In this document: piece by piece, positions 1-8,294 of the stretch
Numbering within the stretch: position 1 is the first letter of the stretch
How the letters are laid out: each line of letters begins with the position of its first letter
Made by a program: the position numbers and the translations under genes
Notes under the pieces: model-generated
What the model saw: only the letters and a program-made list of their open reading frames with translations
What the model was told of the DNA's origin: nothing
Databases searched by the model: none
Assembly (NCBI GenBank): GCA_035630295.1
Contig: DASQKY010000044.1
Location: 59,124 to 123,123, forward strand
Length of the DNA: 64,000 nt
From: Acidimicrobiales bacterium
Lineage (GTDB): Bacteria; Actinomycetota; Acidimicrobiia; Acidimicrobiales; Iamiaceae
Reading direction: 5' to 3'

Positions 1-1168
1 AGAACTCCCACATGGCCTCGCTGGCCGCGATGTCGTCGGTGGTGGGCCCGACGATCCTCTCGATCTGCTTCGAGAACTCGCTGCCGGGCCAGGAGTGCCC
101 GCCGCCCACCACGATGACGAGCTCGACGGGGGCGCCGGCCGGGCAGCGCCAGGTGCGGTCGAGGATCTCCTCGGTCAGCTCCTCGTCGGAGGCCTCCGGG
201 TCGCAGCCGTTGAACGCCGCCCACTGCCGGGCCGTCTCGGGGTAGCCCTCGCCGTCCAGGTCGGCCTCGGGCACCTCGACGCTCTCGGGGGCCTCCCCCC
301 CGGTGACGATGCTCAGGTCGCCGATGCCGCCGTTGAAGTACAGGATCGGATCGGCGGTGCCGTGGAAGGCCAGGATGGGCACCGGGCGTCGGGGCTGGCA
401 CCCGTCCCAGGTGCTGAGGCCGGCCACGGGGGCGAAGGCGGCGAAGCGGTCGGCCCGGGTGCAGGCCAGCATCGAGGTCATCATGGCCCCGTTGGACAGG
501 CCGGTGGCGTAGACCCGGGACGTGTCGATGCACCGGGCGGCCAGCACGTCGTCGAGCAGGGCGTCGACGTAGGGCAGCTCCGGCGAGTCGACGCCTTCGG
601 CGAGCACCTCCCAGGCCACGGGCTGGCCGGTGCCGTTGGGGAAGGCGGTGGCGAAGCCCTGCTCCAGGCCCAGCTCGCCCATCTCGCTCATGAGGGAGTG
701 GATCTCGGCCCCTTCGGACAGGCCGTGGAAGTCCACCACCAGGGGCACCGGTTCGGTCCCGGCCGGGGCGGTCAGCAGGTACCAGCGGGCCGCGCCCTCG
801 TCGTCGTCGATCCCGTCCAGCTCATGGCGCTCCTTCGCCACCTGGTCGCCGGGGGTATCGGTCCGGCACCCGTCCGAGGGGACGCCCGGCCCGTCGGAGG
901 GTCCGAGCTGCCGGGCCTCGGCGCCGGGCACCAAGTCGCCGGAGGTGCCAGTCCCGCCGGCCCCGTCCCCCGGCCGGGCCGTGGTCGCGGTGGGGTCGTC
1001 CCCGCGGGCCGAGGACGGGTCGTCGTCACCCCCGCACCCGGCGGCCAGCGCGGCGGCGACGAGGGCGAGGGCCAGGGCACGGCGGGTGCGAGGGATGGCG
1101 GGACCTCCAGCTCGAGCCTGCGGGGGACAGGGTCTGGCCTCGCACCGTATCCCGGTGCTGCGCCCCAT
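1..1168 (-). CDS. PHB depolymerase-like secreted esterase (3' end outside window)
   Basis: The minus-strand frame is open to base 1, so the C-terminus is missing. The product is an alpha/beta hydrolase of the LpqC / polyhydroxybutyrate depolymerase-feruloyl esterase type, an exported lipoprotein cleaving ester bonds. Seen: a hydrophobic signal segment ending LAAGC (lipobox), then a DFHG oxyanion strand, the nucleophile elbow GLSNG, an HGTADPI segment with the likely catalytic Asp, and a GGGHSWPG segment with the catalytic His. The ATG at 1168 has GGGGAG 7 nt upstream but gives a long n-region. A perfect GGAGGT sits 6 nt before an in-frame ATC at 1096. It lies 27 bp after the SAF gene, probably in one operon. 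Natural substrate unknown. Confidence 0.85.
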   Translation of the reverse strand, partial: MGRSTGIRCEARPCPPQARAGGPAIPRTRRALALALVAAALAAGCGGDDDPSSARGDDPTATTARPGDGAGGTGTSGDLVPGAEARQLGPSDGPGVPSDGCRTDTPGDQVAKERHELDGIDDDEGAARWYLLTAPAGTEPVPLVVDFHGLSEGAEIHSLMSEMGELGLEQGFATAFPNGTGQPVAWEVLAEGVDSPELPYVDALLDDVLAARCIDTSRVYATGLSNGAMMTSMLACTRADRFAAFAPVAGLSTWDGCQPRRPVPILAFHGTADPILYFNGGIGDLSIVTGGEAPESVEVPEADLDGEGYPETARQWAAFNGCDPEASDEELTEEILDRTWRCPAGAPVELVIVVGGGHSWPGSEFSKQIERIVGPTTDDIAASEAMWEF

Positions 1169-1195
1169 GGTCCGGCTCCCCGGTGGGGCCAAGAC

Positions 1196-1861
1196 TCAGC
1201 CGCCGGGTGGTCGGAGGGCCAGGACGAGGGGCCCGGCGGTGAGGGCGGCGGCCACGTCGGGCGCCACCGATGCGGCGACGGCCACCACCACCGCTTCCTC
1301 GGCCACGTCGACCACGGTGGCCCCGGCGGCCACGACGTCGGGCCCCGTGGCCCCGACCGGCAGGTCACCGGCCGGCCCGCCGCCAGGACCGCCCCCGGAC
1401 AGCACGTCGACCCGGTCCCCGGGCCGGAGGTCCAGGCCGGGGACGGTGATGGGCACGGGCACGGCCCGCTGGCCAGCGGCGAGCAGGGCGGTGCCGCCCC
1501 CGGCCCCGGGCGGGCCCAGGCGCCGGTCGGCCACGGCCTCGCCGGCCACCAGGTCGGCCCGGGCGGTGCGCCCGGTCGGGGCGGTGGCCAGCGCCCCGGG
1601 CGGGACGAGCACCGAGGGCCACCGCCGCACCACCACGTCGGCCGCCGTGACCACCTCGCCAGCGGCGACGTCCCGGGCCACGACGGCCACCGGCCGGCTG
1701 GTCCCGTAGGCCCCCTCGGCGGCGTCGGCCCGCCGCAGGGCGGAGGCGACGAGCAGGCCCGTGGCCCCGGCCAGCAGCAGTGCCGCCGCGTACCAGGGGA
1801 TGGCCCGCCGGGGCAGGCGGGGGCGGACGGGCCGCAGGCTGCGGCGGGGACGGAACGACAT
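1196..1861 (-). CDS. SAF-domain / CpaB-like membrane-anchored protein
   Basis: About 221 aa from the ATG at 1861 (a GTG at 1864 and an upstream in-frame codon at 1945 are alternatives; GAGGT precedes 1864). A basic n-region rich in RPR repeats is followed by one TM helix (AIPWYAAALLLAGATGLLVA). The extracytoplasmic part contains an SAF-type segment (VVARDVAAGEVVTAADVVVRR ... GEAVADRRLGPPG) and a second beta-rich part with GDRVDVL. This is the architecture of CpaB/RcpC, the Flp/Tad pilus assembly protein, and of actinobacterial SAF proteins of unknown role. No other tad genes are visible here, so pilus function is only inferred. Followed 27 bp later by the esterase gene. Confidence 0.7.
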   Translation of the reverse strand: MSFRPRRSLRPVRPRLPRRAIPWYAAALLLAGATGLLVASALRRADAAEGAYGTSRPVAVVARDVAAGEVVTAADVVVRRWPSVLVPPGALATAPTGRTARADLVAGEAVADRRLGPPGAGGGTALLAAGQRAVPVPITVPGLDLRPGDRVDVLSGGGPGGGPAGDLPVGATGPDVVAAGATVVDVAEEAVVVAVAASVAPDVAAALTAGPLVLALRPPGG

Positions 1862-2081
1862 CACGGGCGCGACCTCACGGTGGGGGGACCAGCAGGGGAA
1901 GCGACGTTGAGCTGGGCTGGGAAGGCCGAGTAGCGGGTGGGCCACCGGACCGGAGGTGCGCCCCGATGGGCGATCCGACAGGAGGCGTGGACGGGTGGGT
2001 TCGGCCGGAGGGGGCTGGATGGGTCGTCCGGCGAGAGGGGGCTCGATAGGTAGTCCGGCGGGAGAGGCAGTCCGACGGTGG

Positions 2082-2861
2082 CTAGCTCACGACCACCTGG
2101 CGCTCCTCGACGGTGACGGGCAGGGACCCGGTGAGGACGAACGGGTCCTGGACGCCGGTCTCGCCGGTGGACGAGCGCCAGGTGACCTCGTAGGTGACGG
2201 CGGCCCGGAGGGTGCGGGCGCCGGTGGTCGTGTAGACGTGCCCGCACGCCGTGGTGGCGCCCCGGGTGCCGGGGTGGGGTCGGCCCGGCCCGTCGCAGGT
2301 GACGGCGGCCCCGCCGTCGCCCGGCCGCCACACCGCGCGCACCGGGGTGGCGGTGACCTCGGCCCAGACACCGGGGATCTCGGCCCGGACGGAGACGGCC
2401 CGCCACTCGCCCTCGTCCATCCAGAACCAGGTGCGCTTGCCGGCCAGCTGGGGCACCCCGTCGGGCGAGGTGTGGAGCCGGGGCACGCTCACCGTCACCT
2501 GCTCCCGGGCCTGGAGGGCCAGGACGGCGGCGATGGCCGGTGCCGCCGCGGGCGCCGGCACGGCCGCGCCCGTGTCCGCCATCCACGCCAGGACGCAGTC
2601 CGCGGGGTCGAAGCTGATCCCGGCGCACGGGTCCACCCACGGCACCGCCGCCGCGCCGGTGCCCCCCGGCCCCGACGACGACGGCCGCGGCCGCGCCGGC
2701 ACCCGTCCCGGCCGCTCCGATCCGTCCCCCGGCCTCTCCACCCCCACCCCGATCGACTGCGAACCTTCGTCATGCGCGGCATCGGCTGATGCCGCAGAGC
2801 CAGCCGCGAGAACGGCCGTCAAGGCGACAAGGCTGAGAACAAGTCGAGTCACGCCGGACAT
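2082..2861 (-). CDS. secreted protein of unknown function
   Basis: A 259-aa product with a clear Sec signal peptide (LVLSLVALTAVLAAGSAASADA), then a Pro/Ser/Gly-rich linker (about residues 40-75) and a C-terminal domain of about 180 aa. That domain has four cysteines in two pairs (CAGISFDPADC early; CDGPG and ACGHVY late) and beta-strand-like sequence ending TGSLPVTVEERQVVVS. The late part, with TYEVTWRSS, resembles PKD-like beta-sandwich proteins often mislabelled ATP/GTP-binding in actinobacteria. It starts 13 bp inside the 3' end of the upstream lipoprotein gene, so the two are likely cotranscribed and translationally coupled. Function not recognised. Confidence 0.7.
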   Translation of the reverse strand: MSGVTRLVLSLVALTAVLAAGSAASADAAHDEGSQSIGVGVERPGDGSERPGRVPARPRPSSSGPGGTGAAAVPWVDPCAGISFDPADCVLAWMADTGAAVPAPAAAPAIAAVLALQAREQVTVSVPRLHTSPDGVPQLAGKRTWFWMDEGEWRAVSVRAEIPGVWAEVTATPVRAVWRPGDGGAAVTCDGPGRPHPGTRGATTACGHVYTTTGARTLRAAVTYEVTWRSSTGETGVQDPFVLTGSLPVTVEERQVVVS

Positions 2862-3433
2862 ATCTCGCTGTCTTCGGTTCTTGACTCCGTCGTCCTTTGG
2901 GAGAGCCTCCAGCCCGAGTCCGTCTGGACAGCCCTCGTGATGAAACGTCGAGCGGCAATCTCGTCATTGATCACTTCGCCGGTGTCGCCGTCCTTCAGCA
3001 CATCAGCGTCAACGACACACTCAACGATCTCGGCTCGGTCACCGGTGACAGAGACATCCTCCACGGTGGTCCTCGAACGACCTTGAGGATCGCGCTCCGT
3101 CACGTGGCCATTGGCGGCATCGTCCTGGACGTGTCGGCGGAACTCGGTGAGGTAGTCGCCGGTGACGTAGCGCTCGGCGATGGCGGGATCCTCGCCGTCG
3201 ACGAAGATCCGGCGCACTGCTTCGAACCACTCCTCGGCGAGCTGGCGCAGGGCCTGCTCGTCCTCCTGCTGCTGGGAGAGGGTGGTGGAGGGCTTGGTGG
3301 TGGTGGGCGCGGGGTCGGTGGTCTGCGGGGACGGATCGTCGTCCGAGCAGCCGCCGAGGAGGAGCACGAGGGCAAAGGTGAGGCCCACGATCACGGGGGA
3401 CCGGAGCTTCCTCCACGATGGGGTGGGCATCAC
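2849..3433 (-). CDS. lipoprotein with SnoaL/Mce-associated-like domain
   Basis: A 194-aa protein with a lipoprotein signal (VGLTFALVLLLGGC, lipobox LGGC near residue 29), a Thr/Pro-rich stalk (to about residue 55) and a domain of about 130 aa. The domain begins with LRQLAEEWFEAVRRIF, continues with IAERYVTGDYLTEFRRHV and ends with an amphipathic strand WRLSQRTTESR. This alpha-beta pattern, with a long first helix and an ending that mentions a mutation-tolerant sheet, is typical of NTF2/SnoaL-like cone folds in actinobacterial lipoproteins. ATG start at 3433 (a second ATG follows immediately). Overlaps the next gene by 13 bp. Exact role unknown; probably membrane-anchored outside the cytoplasm. 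Confidence 0.7.
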   Translation of the reverse strand: MMPTPSWRKLRSPVIVGLTFALVLLLGGCSDDDPSPQTTDPAPTTTKPSTTLSQQQEDEQALRQLAEEWFEAVRRIFVDGEDPAIAERYVTGDYLTEFRRHVQDDAANGHVTERDPQGRSRTTVEDVSVTGDRAEIVECVVDADVLKDGDTGEVINDEIAARRFITRAVQTDSGWRLSQRTTESRTEDSEICPA

Positions 3434-3574
3434 ATCACCTGAGACGGGCCGAGGACCTGGCGGGGGGTGCCAGCCCTTCTACCCCAGTGCCCACGGCCAC
3501 CACACCCCGCCGGGGCGGATCATGGCCGATGCCACCGATGAGGAGCGCGCCCCGGGGCGTGCCGGGCGGATCGG

Positions 3575-4006
3575 TCAGGTGGACGAGGCGGCGGGGCTGG
3601 AGGTGCTCGGGCCGGAGCCGGAGCCGGAGCCCGAACCGGAGCCGGAGCCGGAGCCCGAACCGGAGCCCTTGCCCTTGTCCGACGACCCCGAGCCCTTGTC
3701 CGACGAGCCGGAGGAATCGGAGCCCGACGAGGACGAGGACGAGTCGCCCGAGGTGGAGCTGTCCTTCTTGGCATCGCCGGAGGCGCCGTTGCCCGTCCCG
3801 CCGGCGGCTTCCTTGGCCTTGCCGGCGGAGCCCCGGCTGTCGGTCTTGTAGAAGCCGCTGCCCTTGAACGAGATGCCGACGTTGCCGAACACCTTCCGCA
3901 CCGCGCCCTGGCACGACGGGCACTCGGTGAGCGCGTCGTCGGTGAAGGACTGGTAGGCGTCGAAGGTGTGGCCGCAATCCTTGCAGCGGTACTCGTAGGT
4001 GGGCAT
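3575..4006 (-). CDS. FmdB-family zinc ribbon protein, Ruc (Rv0991c)-like
   Basis: A 143-aa protein from the ATG at 4006, preceded by GAGGAG. The N-terminal zinc ribbon MPTYEYRCKDCG...CPSC puts four cysteines at 8, 11, 29 and 32. From about residue 55 the chain is low-complexity Ser/Gly/Lys ending in (GS)n and is surely disordered. In Mycobacterium tuberculosis the protein with this build, encoded beside galU and repressed by HrcA, is the redox-regulated chaperone Ruc (Rv0991c). The same neighbour (galU) and a CIRCE box (4061-4087) occur here, so the same job is likely: oxidation releases zinc and activates holdase activity toward misfolded proteins. The assignment is inference from family and synteny. 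The (GS)n tail comes from a 24-bp tandem repeat. Confidence 0.85.
   Translation of the reverse strand: MPTYEYRCKDCGHTFDAYQSFTDDALTECPSCQGAVRKVFGNVGISFKGSGFYKTDSRGSAGKAKEAAGGTGNGASGDAKKDSSTSGDSSSSSSGSDSSGSSDKGSGSSDKGKGSGSGSGSGSGSGSGSGSGPSTSSPAASST
3612..3668. repeat. 24-bp tandem repeat (about 2.4 copies) inside the zinc ribbon gene
   Basis: The unit is three CCGGAG hexamers plus CCCGAA, starting at 3612 and again at 3636 with a partial third copy. On the minus strand it encodes alternating Gly-Ser of the disordered tail. The unit length is a multiple of 3, so copy-number changes would keep frame. A plus-strand reading gives an EPEPEP shadow that is not a gene. Confidence 0.9.
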
Positions 4007-4060
4007 CGGGTCTCCTCGGTGCGGCGGCTCCCACCGGTGGGCGTGCGGGGCCGGTCGTCG

Positions 4061-4087
4061 TTGGCACTCGGTGGTCGAGAGTGCCAA
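4061..4087. promoter_or_regulatory. CIRCE element (HrcA operator)
   Basis: A perfect 9-bp inverted repeat TTGGCACTC-N9-GAGTGCCAA. It matches the CIRCE consensus (TTAGCACTC-N9-GAGTGCTAA), including the 9-nt spacer, and the GC-richer actinobacterial version. It lies 55 bp upstream of the Ruc-like gene (minus) and 83 bp upstream of galU (plus). CIRCE is bound by the heat-shock repressor HrcA, so the zinc ribbon gene is probably heat-inducible. Whether galU is also affected is not known. Confidence 0.9.
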
Positions 4088-4169
4088 TGGTACCTGCGCG
4101 CCCCATCGGTCCCGCCAGCCCGGCGGGGGGAGTCGGGGCGGTGGGGCCGGGCGCGGTAGACACTCAGCC

Positions 4170-5057
4170 GTGCAGACCCCTCGGCGCGTCACCACCGCGG
4201 TCATCCCCGCAGCAGGCCTCGGCACCCGGTTCCTGCCGGCCACCAAGGCCCAGCCCAAGGAGATGCTGCCGGTGGTGGACAAGCCGGCCATCCAGTACGT
4301 GGTCGAGGAGGCGGTGCGGGCCGGCATCGACGACATCCTCATCATCACCGGGCGGGGCAAGCGCAGCCTCGAGGATCACTTCGACCGCAACTTCGAGCTC
4401 GAGTACCTGCTGGGCAAGAAGGGCAAGCACGACCAGCGCGACGAGCTGGTCGACATCGCCGAGCTGGCCGACATCCACTACGTCCGCCAGGGCGAGCCCC
4501 TGGGCCTGGGCCACGCCATCTCGGTGGCCCGCAAGCACGTGGGCGACAACCCGTTCGCGGTGCTGCTGGGCGACGAGTGGATGCGGGCCGACGTGGGGCT
4601 GCTGGAGGGGATGATCGCCACCTATGACCGCTACCAGCAGTCGGTGATCGCACTGAAGGAGGTCTCGGACGAGGAGATCTCCCGCTACGGGTGCGCCCGG
4701 CCCGAGCCGGTGTCCGACGGGCTGGTCCGCATCCTGGACGTGATCGAGAAGCCCGATCCGGCGACGGCGCCGTCGAACCTGGCGGTGATGGGGCGCTACA
4801 TCCTGACGCCGGAGATCTTCGAAGCGCTGGGCCGCATCACCCCGGGCTCGGGTGGCGAGTTGCAGCTGACCGACGCCATCGCCCTGCTGCTGGAGCGCCA
4901 GGCCGTCTACGGCTACACCTTCACCGAGGGCCGCTACGACACCGGGCAGGTGCTCGACTACCTGAAGGTCATCGTCGAGCTGGCCAGCGAGCGCGACGAC
5001 CTGGGGCCCGAGTTCCGGTCGTTCCTGTCCGACTTCGTGCACCAGCGCGACATGTAG
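4170..5057 (+). CDS. galU: UTP-glucose-1-phosphate uridylyltransferase
   Basis: A 295-aa cytoplasmic enzyme making UDP-glucose from UTP and glucose-1-phosphate, the donor for cell-wall and exopolysaccharide sugars. The nucleotidyltransferase signature GLGTRFLPATKAQPKEMLP lies near the start, followed by VVDKPAIQYVVEEAV, the active-site LLGDEW segment and VIEKPDP. Length fits the GalU family. The start is the GTG at 4170, directly before the conserved TTAVIPAAG; an in-frame ATG at 3999 would add 57 residues unlike the family and run through the CIRCE box. It is the first gene of a plus-strand series with moeA 62 bp downstream, an order shared with mycobacteria and corynebacteria. Confidence 0.95.
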   Translation: MQTPRRVTTAVIPAAGLGTRFLPATKAQPKEMLPVVDKPAIQYVVEEAVRAGIDDILIITGRGKRSLEDHFDRNFELEYLLGKKGKHDQRDELVDIAELADIHYVRQGEPLGLGHAISVARKHVGDNPFAVLLGDEWMRADVGLLEGMIATYDRYQQSVIALKEVSDEEISRYGCARPEPVSDGLVRILDVIEKPDPATAPSNLAVMGRYILTPEIFEALGRITPGSGGELQLTDAIALLLERQAVYGYTFTEGRYDTGQVLDYLKVIVELASERDDLGPEFRSFLSDFVHQRDM

Positions 5058-5119
5058 GAAGCCATGCCGGCGCCGGCCTCGGGCGGCGCCGAGCCCCGGC
5101 CGGGCTACCGTCACGGCCC

Positions 5120-6385
5120 GTGCGACCGCTGTCGGAGGTGCGGGGCCTGGTCCTGGAGCGGTGCCGGCCCCGGTCGGCCCGGGAGGTCGAGCTGCGCCTG
5201 GCCCAGGGTTGCGTGCTGGCCGAGGACGTGGTGGCCGACGCCGACCTGCCCGGCTTCGCCAGCTCGGGGATGGACGGCTTCGCGGTGCGGGCCGCCGACG
5301 TGGCCAGCGCCACCGAGGACCTGCCGGTGGTGCTGGAGGTCATCGACACGGTGTCGGCCGGCCGGGCCTCGGAGCGGGTGGTGGGCGGGCGCCAGGCCAT
5401 CCGGATCATGACCGGGGCGCCGGTGCCGAAGGGCGCCGATGCCATCGTGCCGGTCGAGGTGACCCGCCACTCCAGCGGGGCCCGGGGCGACGGGGAGACG
5501 GTCGCCGTCCTGGCTCCCTCGTCGGCGGGCCTGCACGTCCGCTCGGCCGGTGACGACGTGGTGGCGGGCACGACCGTGATGCGGGCCGGGACGGTCCTGA
5601 CCCCGCCGCTGGTGGGGGTGCTGGCCTCCGTCGGGCGGGCCACCGCCTGCGTCCACCCCCGGCCCCGGGTGGGCGTCATCTCCACCGGCGACGAGCTGGT
5701 CGAGCCCGTGCGCGGCCTGGAGGTGGGCCAGATCCGCGACTCCAACCGACCGATGCTCCTGGCCGCGGTGGCCGCCGCCGGGGCCACGTCGGTCGACCTG
5801 GGCTGGGTGCGCGACGACGTCGACGCCGTGGCCGCCGCCCTGCGCTCGGCCGCCACCCGCTGCGACCTGATCCTCACCTCGGGCGGGGTGAGCATGGGCG
5901 AGGCCGACGTGGTGAAGCTGGTGCTGGGGCGCATGGCCGACCCGCTGTGGGTGCAGGTGGCCATCAAGCCGGCCAAGCCCTTCGCCCTGGCCACGGTGGA
6001 GGGGGTGCCGCTGTTGGGCCTGCCCGGCAACCCGGTGTCGTCGCTGGTGTCGTTCGAGCTGCTGGCCCGCCCGGCCCTCCGGCGCCTGGGCGGCCATGCC
6101 ACCCTGGACCGGGTTCGGCTCGAGGTCCGGGCCGGGACCGCCCTGGGGCGCCGGGCCGACGGCAAGGACCACTACGTGCGGGTCACCTTCGACCGGGCCG
6201 CCGACGGGGCGCTGGTGGTGGTGCCGGTGGCCGCTCAGGGCAGCCACCAGCTGGTGGCCACCGCCGCGGCCCAGGGCCTGGCGGTGGTGCCGGACGGGGC
6301 CGGGGTGGCCGAGGGGGGTGCGGTCGAGGTGATCGTCCTCGACCCGGTGGCCGCCCTGGGCGCAAGGGGGCCGGGCGCCCCCTAG
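5120..6385 (+). CDS. moeA: MoeA/gephyrin-like molybdopterin molybdenumtransferase (possible Glp)
   Basis: A 421-aa protein with every MoeA landmark: SSGMDGFAVR, MTGAPVPKGADAIVPVE, the MPT-binding TGDELV, LTSGGVSMGEAD and LPGNPVSS. MoeA inserts molybdate into adenylylated molybdopterin. GTG start at 5120; the open frame extends upstream into galU but the homologous part starts here. In corynebacteria the MoeA paralogue encoded after galU is Glp, a gephyrin-like protein that binds FtsZ and its membrane receptor GlpR. A GlpR/SepX-like gene sits three genes downstream (8295). Because moaA and moaC follow directly, cofactor synthesis is also likely, so a single or dual role cannot be told from sequence. 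Confidence 0.92.
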   Translation: MRPLSEVRGLVLERCRPRSAREVELRLAQGCVLAEDVVADADLPGFASSGMDGFAVRAADVASATEDLPVVLEVIDTVSAGRASERVVGGRQAIRIMTGAPVPKGADAIVPVEVTRHSSGARGDGETVAVLAPSSAGLHVRSAGDDVVAGTTVMRAGTVLTPPLVGVLASVGRATACVHPRPRVGVISTGDELVEPVRGLEVGQIRDSNRPMLLAAVAAAGATSVDLGWVRDDVDAVAAALRSAATRCDLILTSGGVSMGEADVVKLVLGRMADPLWVQVAIKPAKPFALATVEGVPLLGLPGNPVSSLVSFELLARPALRRLGGHATLDRVRLEVRAGTALGRRADGKDHYVRVTFDRAADGALVVVPVAAQGSHQLVATAAAQGLAVVPDGAGVAEGGAVEVIVLDPVAALGARGPGAP

Positions 6386-6394
6386 GCTCGGGAG

Positions 6395-7378
6395 GTGTCC
6401 CGCCCGCTCGTCGACGGCCACGGGCGCGTCCATCGCGACCTGCGGATCTCGGTCACCGACCGCTGCAACCTGCGCTGCACGTACTGCATGCCCGAGGAGG
6501 GGATGCAGTGGCAGCCCCGGGACGAGCTGCTGACCTTCGAGGAGATCGAGCGCCTGGCCCGGGTCCTGGTCGAGCGGTGCGGGGTCGACGGCATCCGCCT
6601 CACCGGTGGGGAGCCGACGCTGCGGGCCCACCTGCCGGTCCTGGTCGAGCGGCTGGCCGCCCTGGGCACGGACCTGAGCATGACCACCAACGCCACCACC
6701 CTCGACCGGACGGCCGCCGACCTGCGGGCCGCCGGGCTGCGGCGGGTCAACATCTCGCTGGACACGCTGCAGCGGGACCGGTTCGTGGAGCTCACCCGGC
6801 GCGACGACCTGCACCGGGTGCACGCCGGCATCGACGCCGCCCTGGCCGCCGGCCTGGCCCCGGTGAAGCTCAACGTGGTGGCCATGCGGGGCGTCAACGA
6901 CGACGAGATCGTCGACCTGGCCGCCTTCGGCCGGGACAAGGGCCTGTCGGTCCGGTTCATCGAGTTCATGCCCCTCGACGCCTCGGGCGAGTGGGACCGC
7001 GGCGCGGTGGTGCCGGCGGCGGAGATCGTGGCCGCCATCGACACGGTGTTCCCGGTCGAGGCCGTGCCCCGGGGGTCGGCTCCGGCGTCGCTGTGGCGCT
7101 ACCGGGACGGGGCCGGCGACGTGGGTGTCATCCCCAGCGTCACCGAGCCGTTCTGCGGGGACTGCGACCGCATCCGCCTCACCGCCGACGGGGGTCTGCG
7201 GACCTGCCTGTTCGCCACCGAGGAGACCGACCTGCGGGCCCTGCTGCGGGGCGGGGCCGCCGACGATGACATCGCCGCCGTGGTGGCCGCCGCGGTGGGC
7301 GAGAAGGGCCCCGGGCACCTGATCGGCCAGCCCACCTTCATCCGGCCCCGCCGCTCGATGTCGCAGATCGGCGGCTAG
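6395..7378 (+). CDS. moaA: GTP 3',8-cyclase (radical SAM)
   Basis: A 327-aa enzyme that, with MoaC, converts GTP to cyclic pyranopterin monophosphate, the first stage of molybdenum cofactor synthesis. Seen: the radical-SAM CNLRCTYC cluster (Cys 24, 28, 31), a SAM-binding LTGGEP segment, a C-terminal second 4Fe-4S cluster FCGDC...TC (about 253, 256, 270) and the terminal SQIGG diglycine required for activity in MoaA. GTG start at 6395, 9 bp after the moeA stop, so the two are cotranscribed. Length is typical. Confidence 0.95.
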   Translation: MSRPLVDGHGRVHRDLRISVTDRCNLRCTYCMPEEGMQWQPRDELLTFEEIERLARVLVERCGVDGIRLTGGEPTLRAHLPVLVERLAALGTDLSMTTNATTLDRTAADLRAAGLRRVNISLDTLQRDRFVELTRRDDLHRVHAGIDAALAAGLAPVKLNVVAMRGVNDDEIVDLAAFGRDKGLSVRFIEFMPLDASGEWDRGAVVPAAEIVAAIDTVFPVEAVPRGSAPASLWRYRDGAGDVGVIPSVTEPFCGDCDRIRLTADGGLRTCLFATEETDLRALLRGGAADDDIAAVVAAAVGEKGPGHLIGQPTFIRPRRSMSQIGG

Positions 7379-7455
7379 GCGAGGGCGCCGTTCCGGGCCA
7401 CCGTCGGGGGTCGGTCGGTGCGGCGGGGGGTGGGGTGCGGGCGTAGCATCGGTCC

Positions 7456-8064
7456 ATGCCGGACCGTGGCCTGACCCACCTGGATCCCCTCGGACGGGCG
7501 CGCATGGTCGACGTGACGCCCAAGGACCCGACGCACCGCCGGGCGGTGGCCCGGGGCCGGGTCTACATGCACCCGGAGACCACGTCGCTGGTGGCCCGGG
7601 GGGGCGTGGGCAAGGGCGACGTGCTGGCCGTGGCCCGGGTGGCCGGCATCCAGGCGGCCAAGCGGGCCTCGGACCTGATCCCGCTGTGCCACCCCCTGCT
7701 GGTGGGGGCGGTGCTGGTGAACTTCCGCATCGAGGACGAGTTCATCGAGGTCGAGGCCCACGTCGACACCGTGGATCGCACCGGTGTGGAGATGGAGGCC
7801 CTGACCGCGGTGTCGGTGGCGGCCCTCACCATCTACGACATGTGCAAGTCGGCCGATCGCTCGATGACCATCGGCGACGTGGCCCTGTGGGAGAAGACGG
7901 GCGGCCGGTCGGGGACGTTCCGCCGCGACGCCGTCACCCCCTTCGACCGGAGCATCGACACGGTGCTGCGGGACAACGCCCTGGACGGGGCCGAGCCCGC
8001 GGTGGGCGAGGGCGCGGCGGGGATGATCGGCCCCTCCGGCCTGGGCGACCCGGCCGAGATCTGA
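7456..8064 (+). CDS. moaC: cyclic pyranopterin monophosphate synthase
   Basis: A 202-aa partner of MoaA. Conserved stretches: ARMVDVTPKDPTHRRA, KRASDLIPLCHPL, the active-site VDRTGVEMEALTAVSVAALT, and MCKSADRSMTIGDV. The core ends near residue 160. About 40 extra C-terminal residues, acidic and Gly-rich (ending GPSGLGDPAEI), are not part of the usual family and look disordered. ATG at 7456, 77 bp after moaA. Together with moeA and moaA this gives an incomplete Moco set; moaB/D/E and moeB are not in the window. Confidence 0.93.
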   Translation: MPDRGLTHLDPLGRARMVDVTPKDPTHRRAVARGRVYMHPETTSLVARGGVGKGDVLAVARVAGIQAAKRASDLIPLCHPLLVGAVLVNFRIEDEFIEVEAHVDTVDRTGVEMEALTAVSVAALTIYDMCKSADRSMTIGDVALWEKTGGRSGTFRRDAVTPFDRSIDTVLRDNALDGAEPAVGEGAAGMIGPSGLGDPAEI

Positions 8065-8294
8065 TCCGCCGCCGGCCGGCCGGTTGCTGTCCGAGCCGTG
8101 GTCCCGCCACGGTGACCAGGGTGTCAGTGGCTGCGGGGTGGCCCCGCCGTCACGTTCGTAGTAGAACTGTCACATTGCGGGCCCCGGTCGACGAGGACCG
8201 GACCCGCACCCCGACCACCGACCGGCGGTATGGCATCCCCCAGTGACGGGCGCCACCTCGCTACGGTCCTGAGCCAGGAGTCGAGCTGGAGAGC

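Noticed and set aside
95-1933. Long plus-strand open frame of 612 codons
   Set aside because: Shadow of two minus-strand genes (esterase and SAF protein); composition is Gly/Pro/Arg-rich with no domain.
3180-3851. Plus-strand frame with an EPEPEP stretch
   Set aside because: Antisense of the (GS)n tail of the Ruc-like gene and of the lipoprotein gene.
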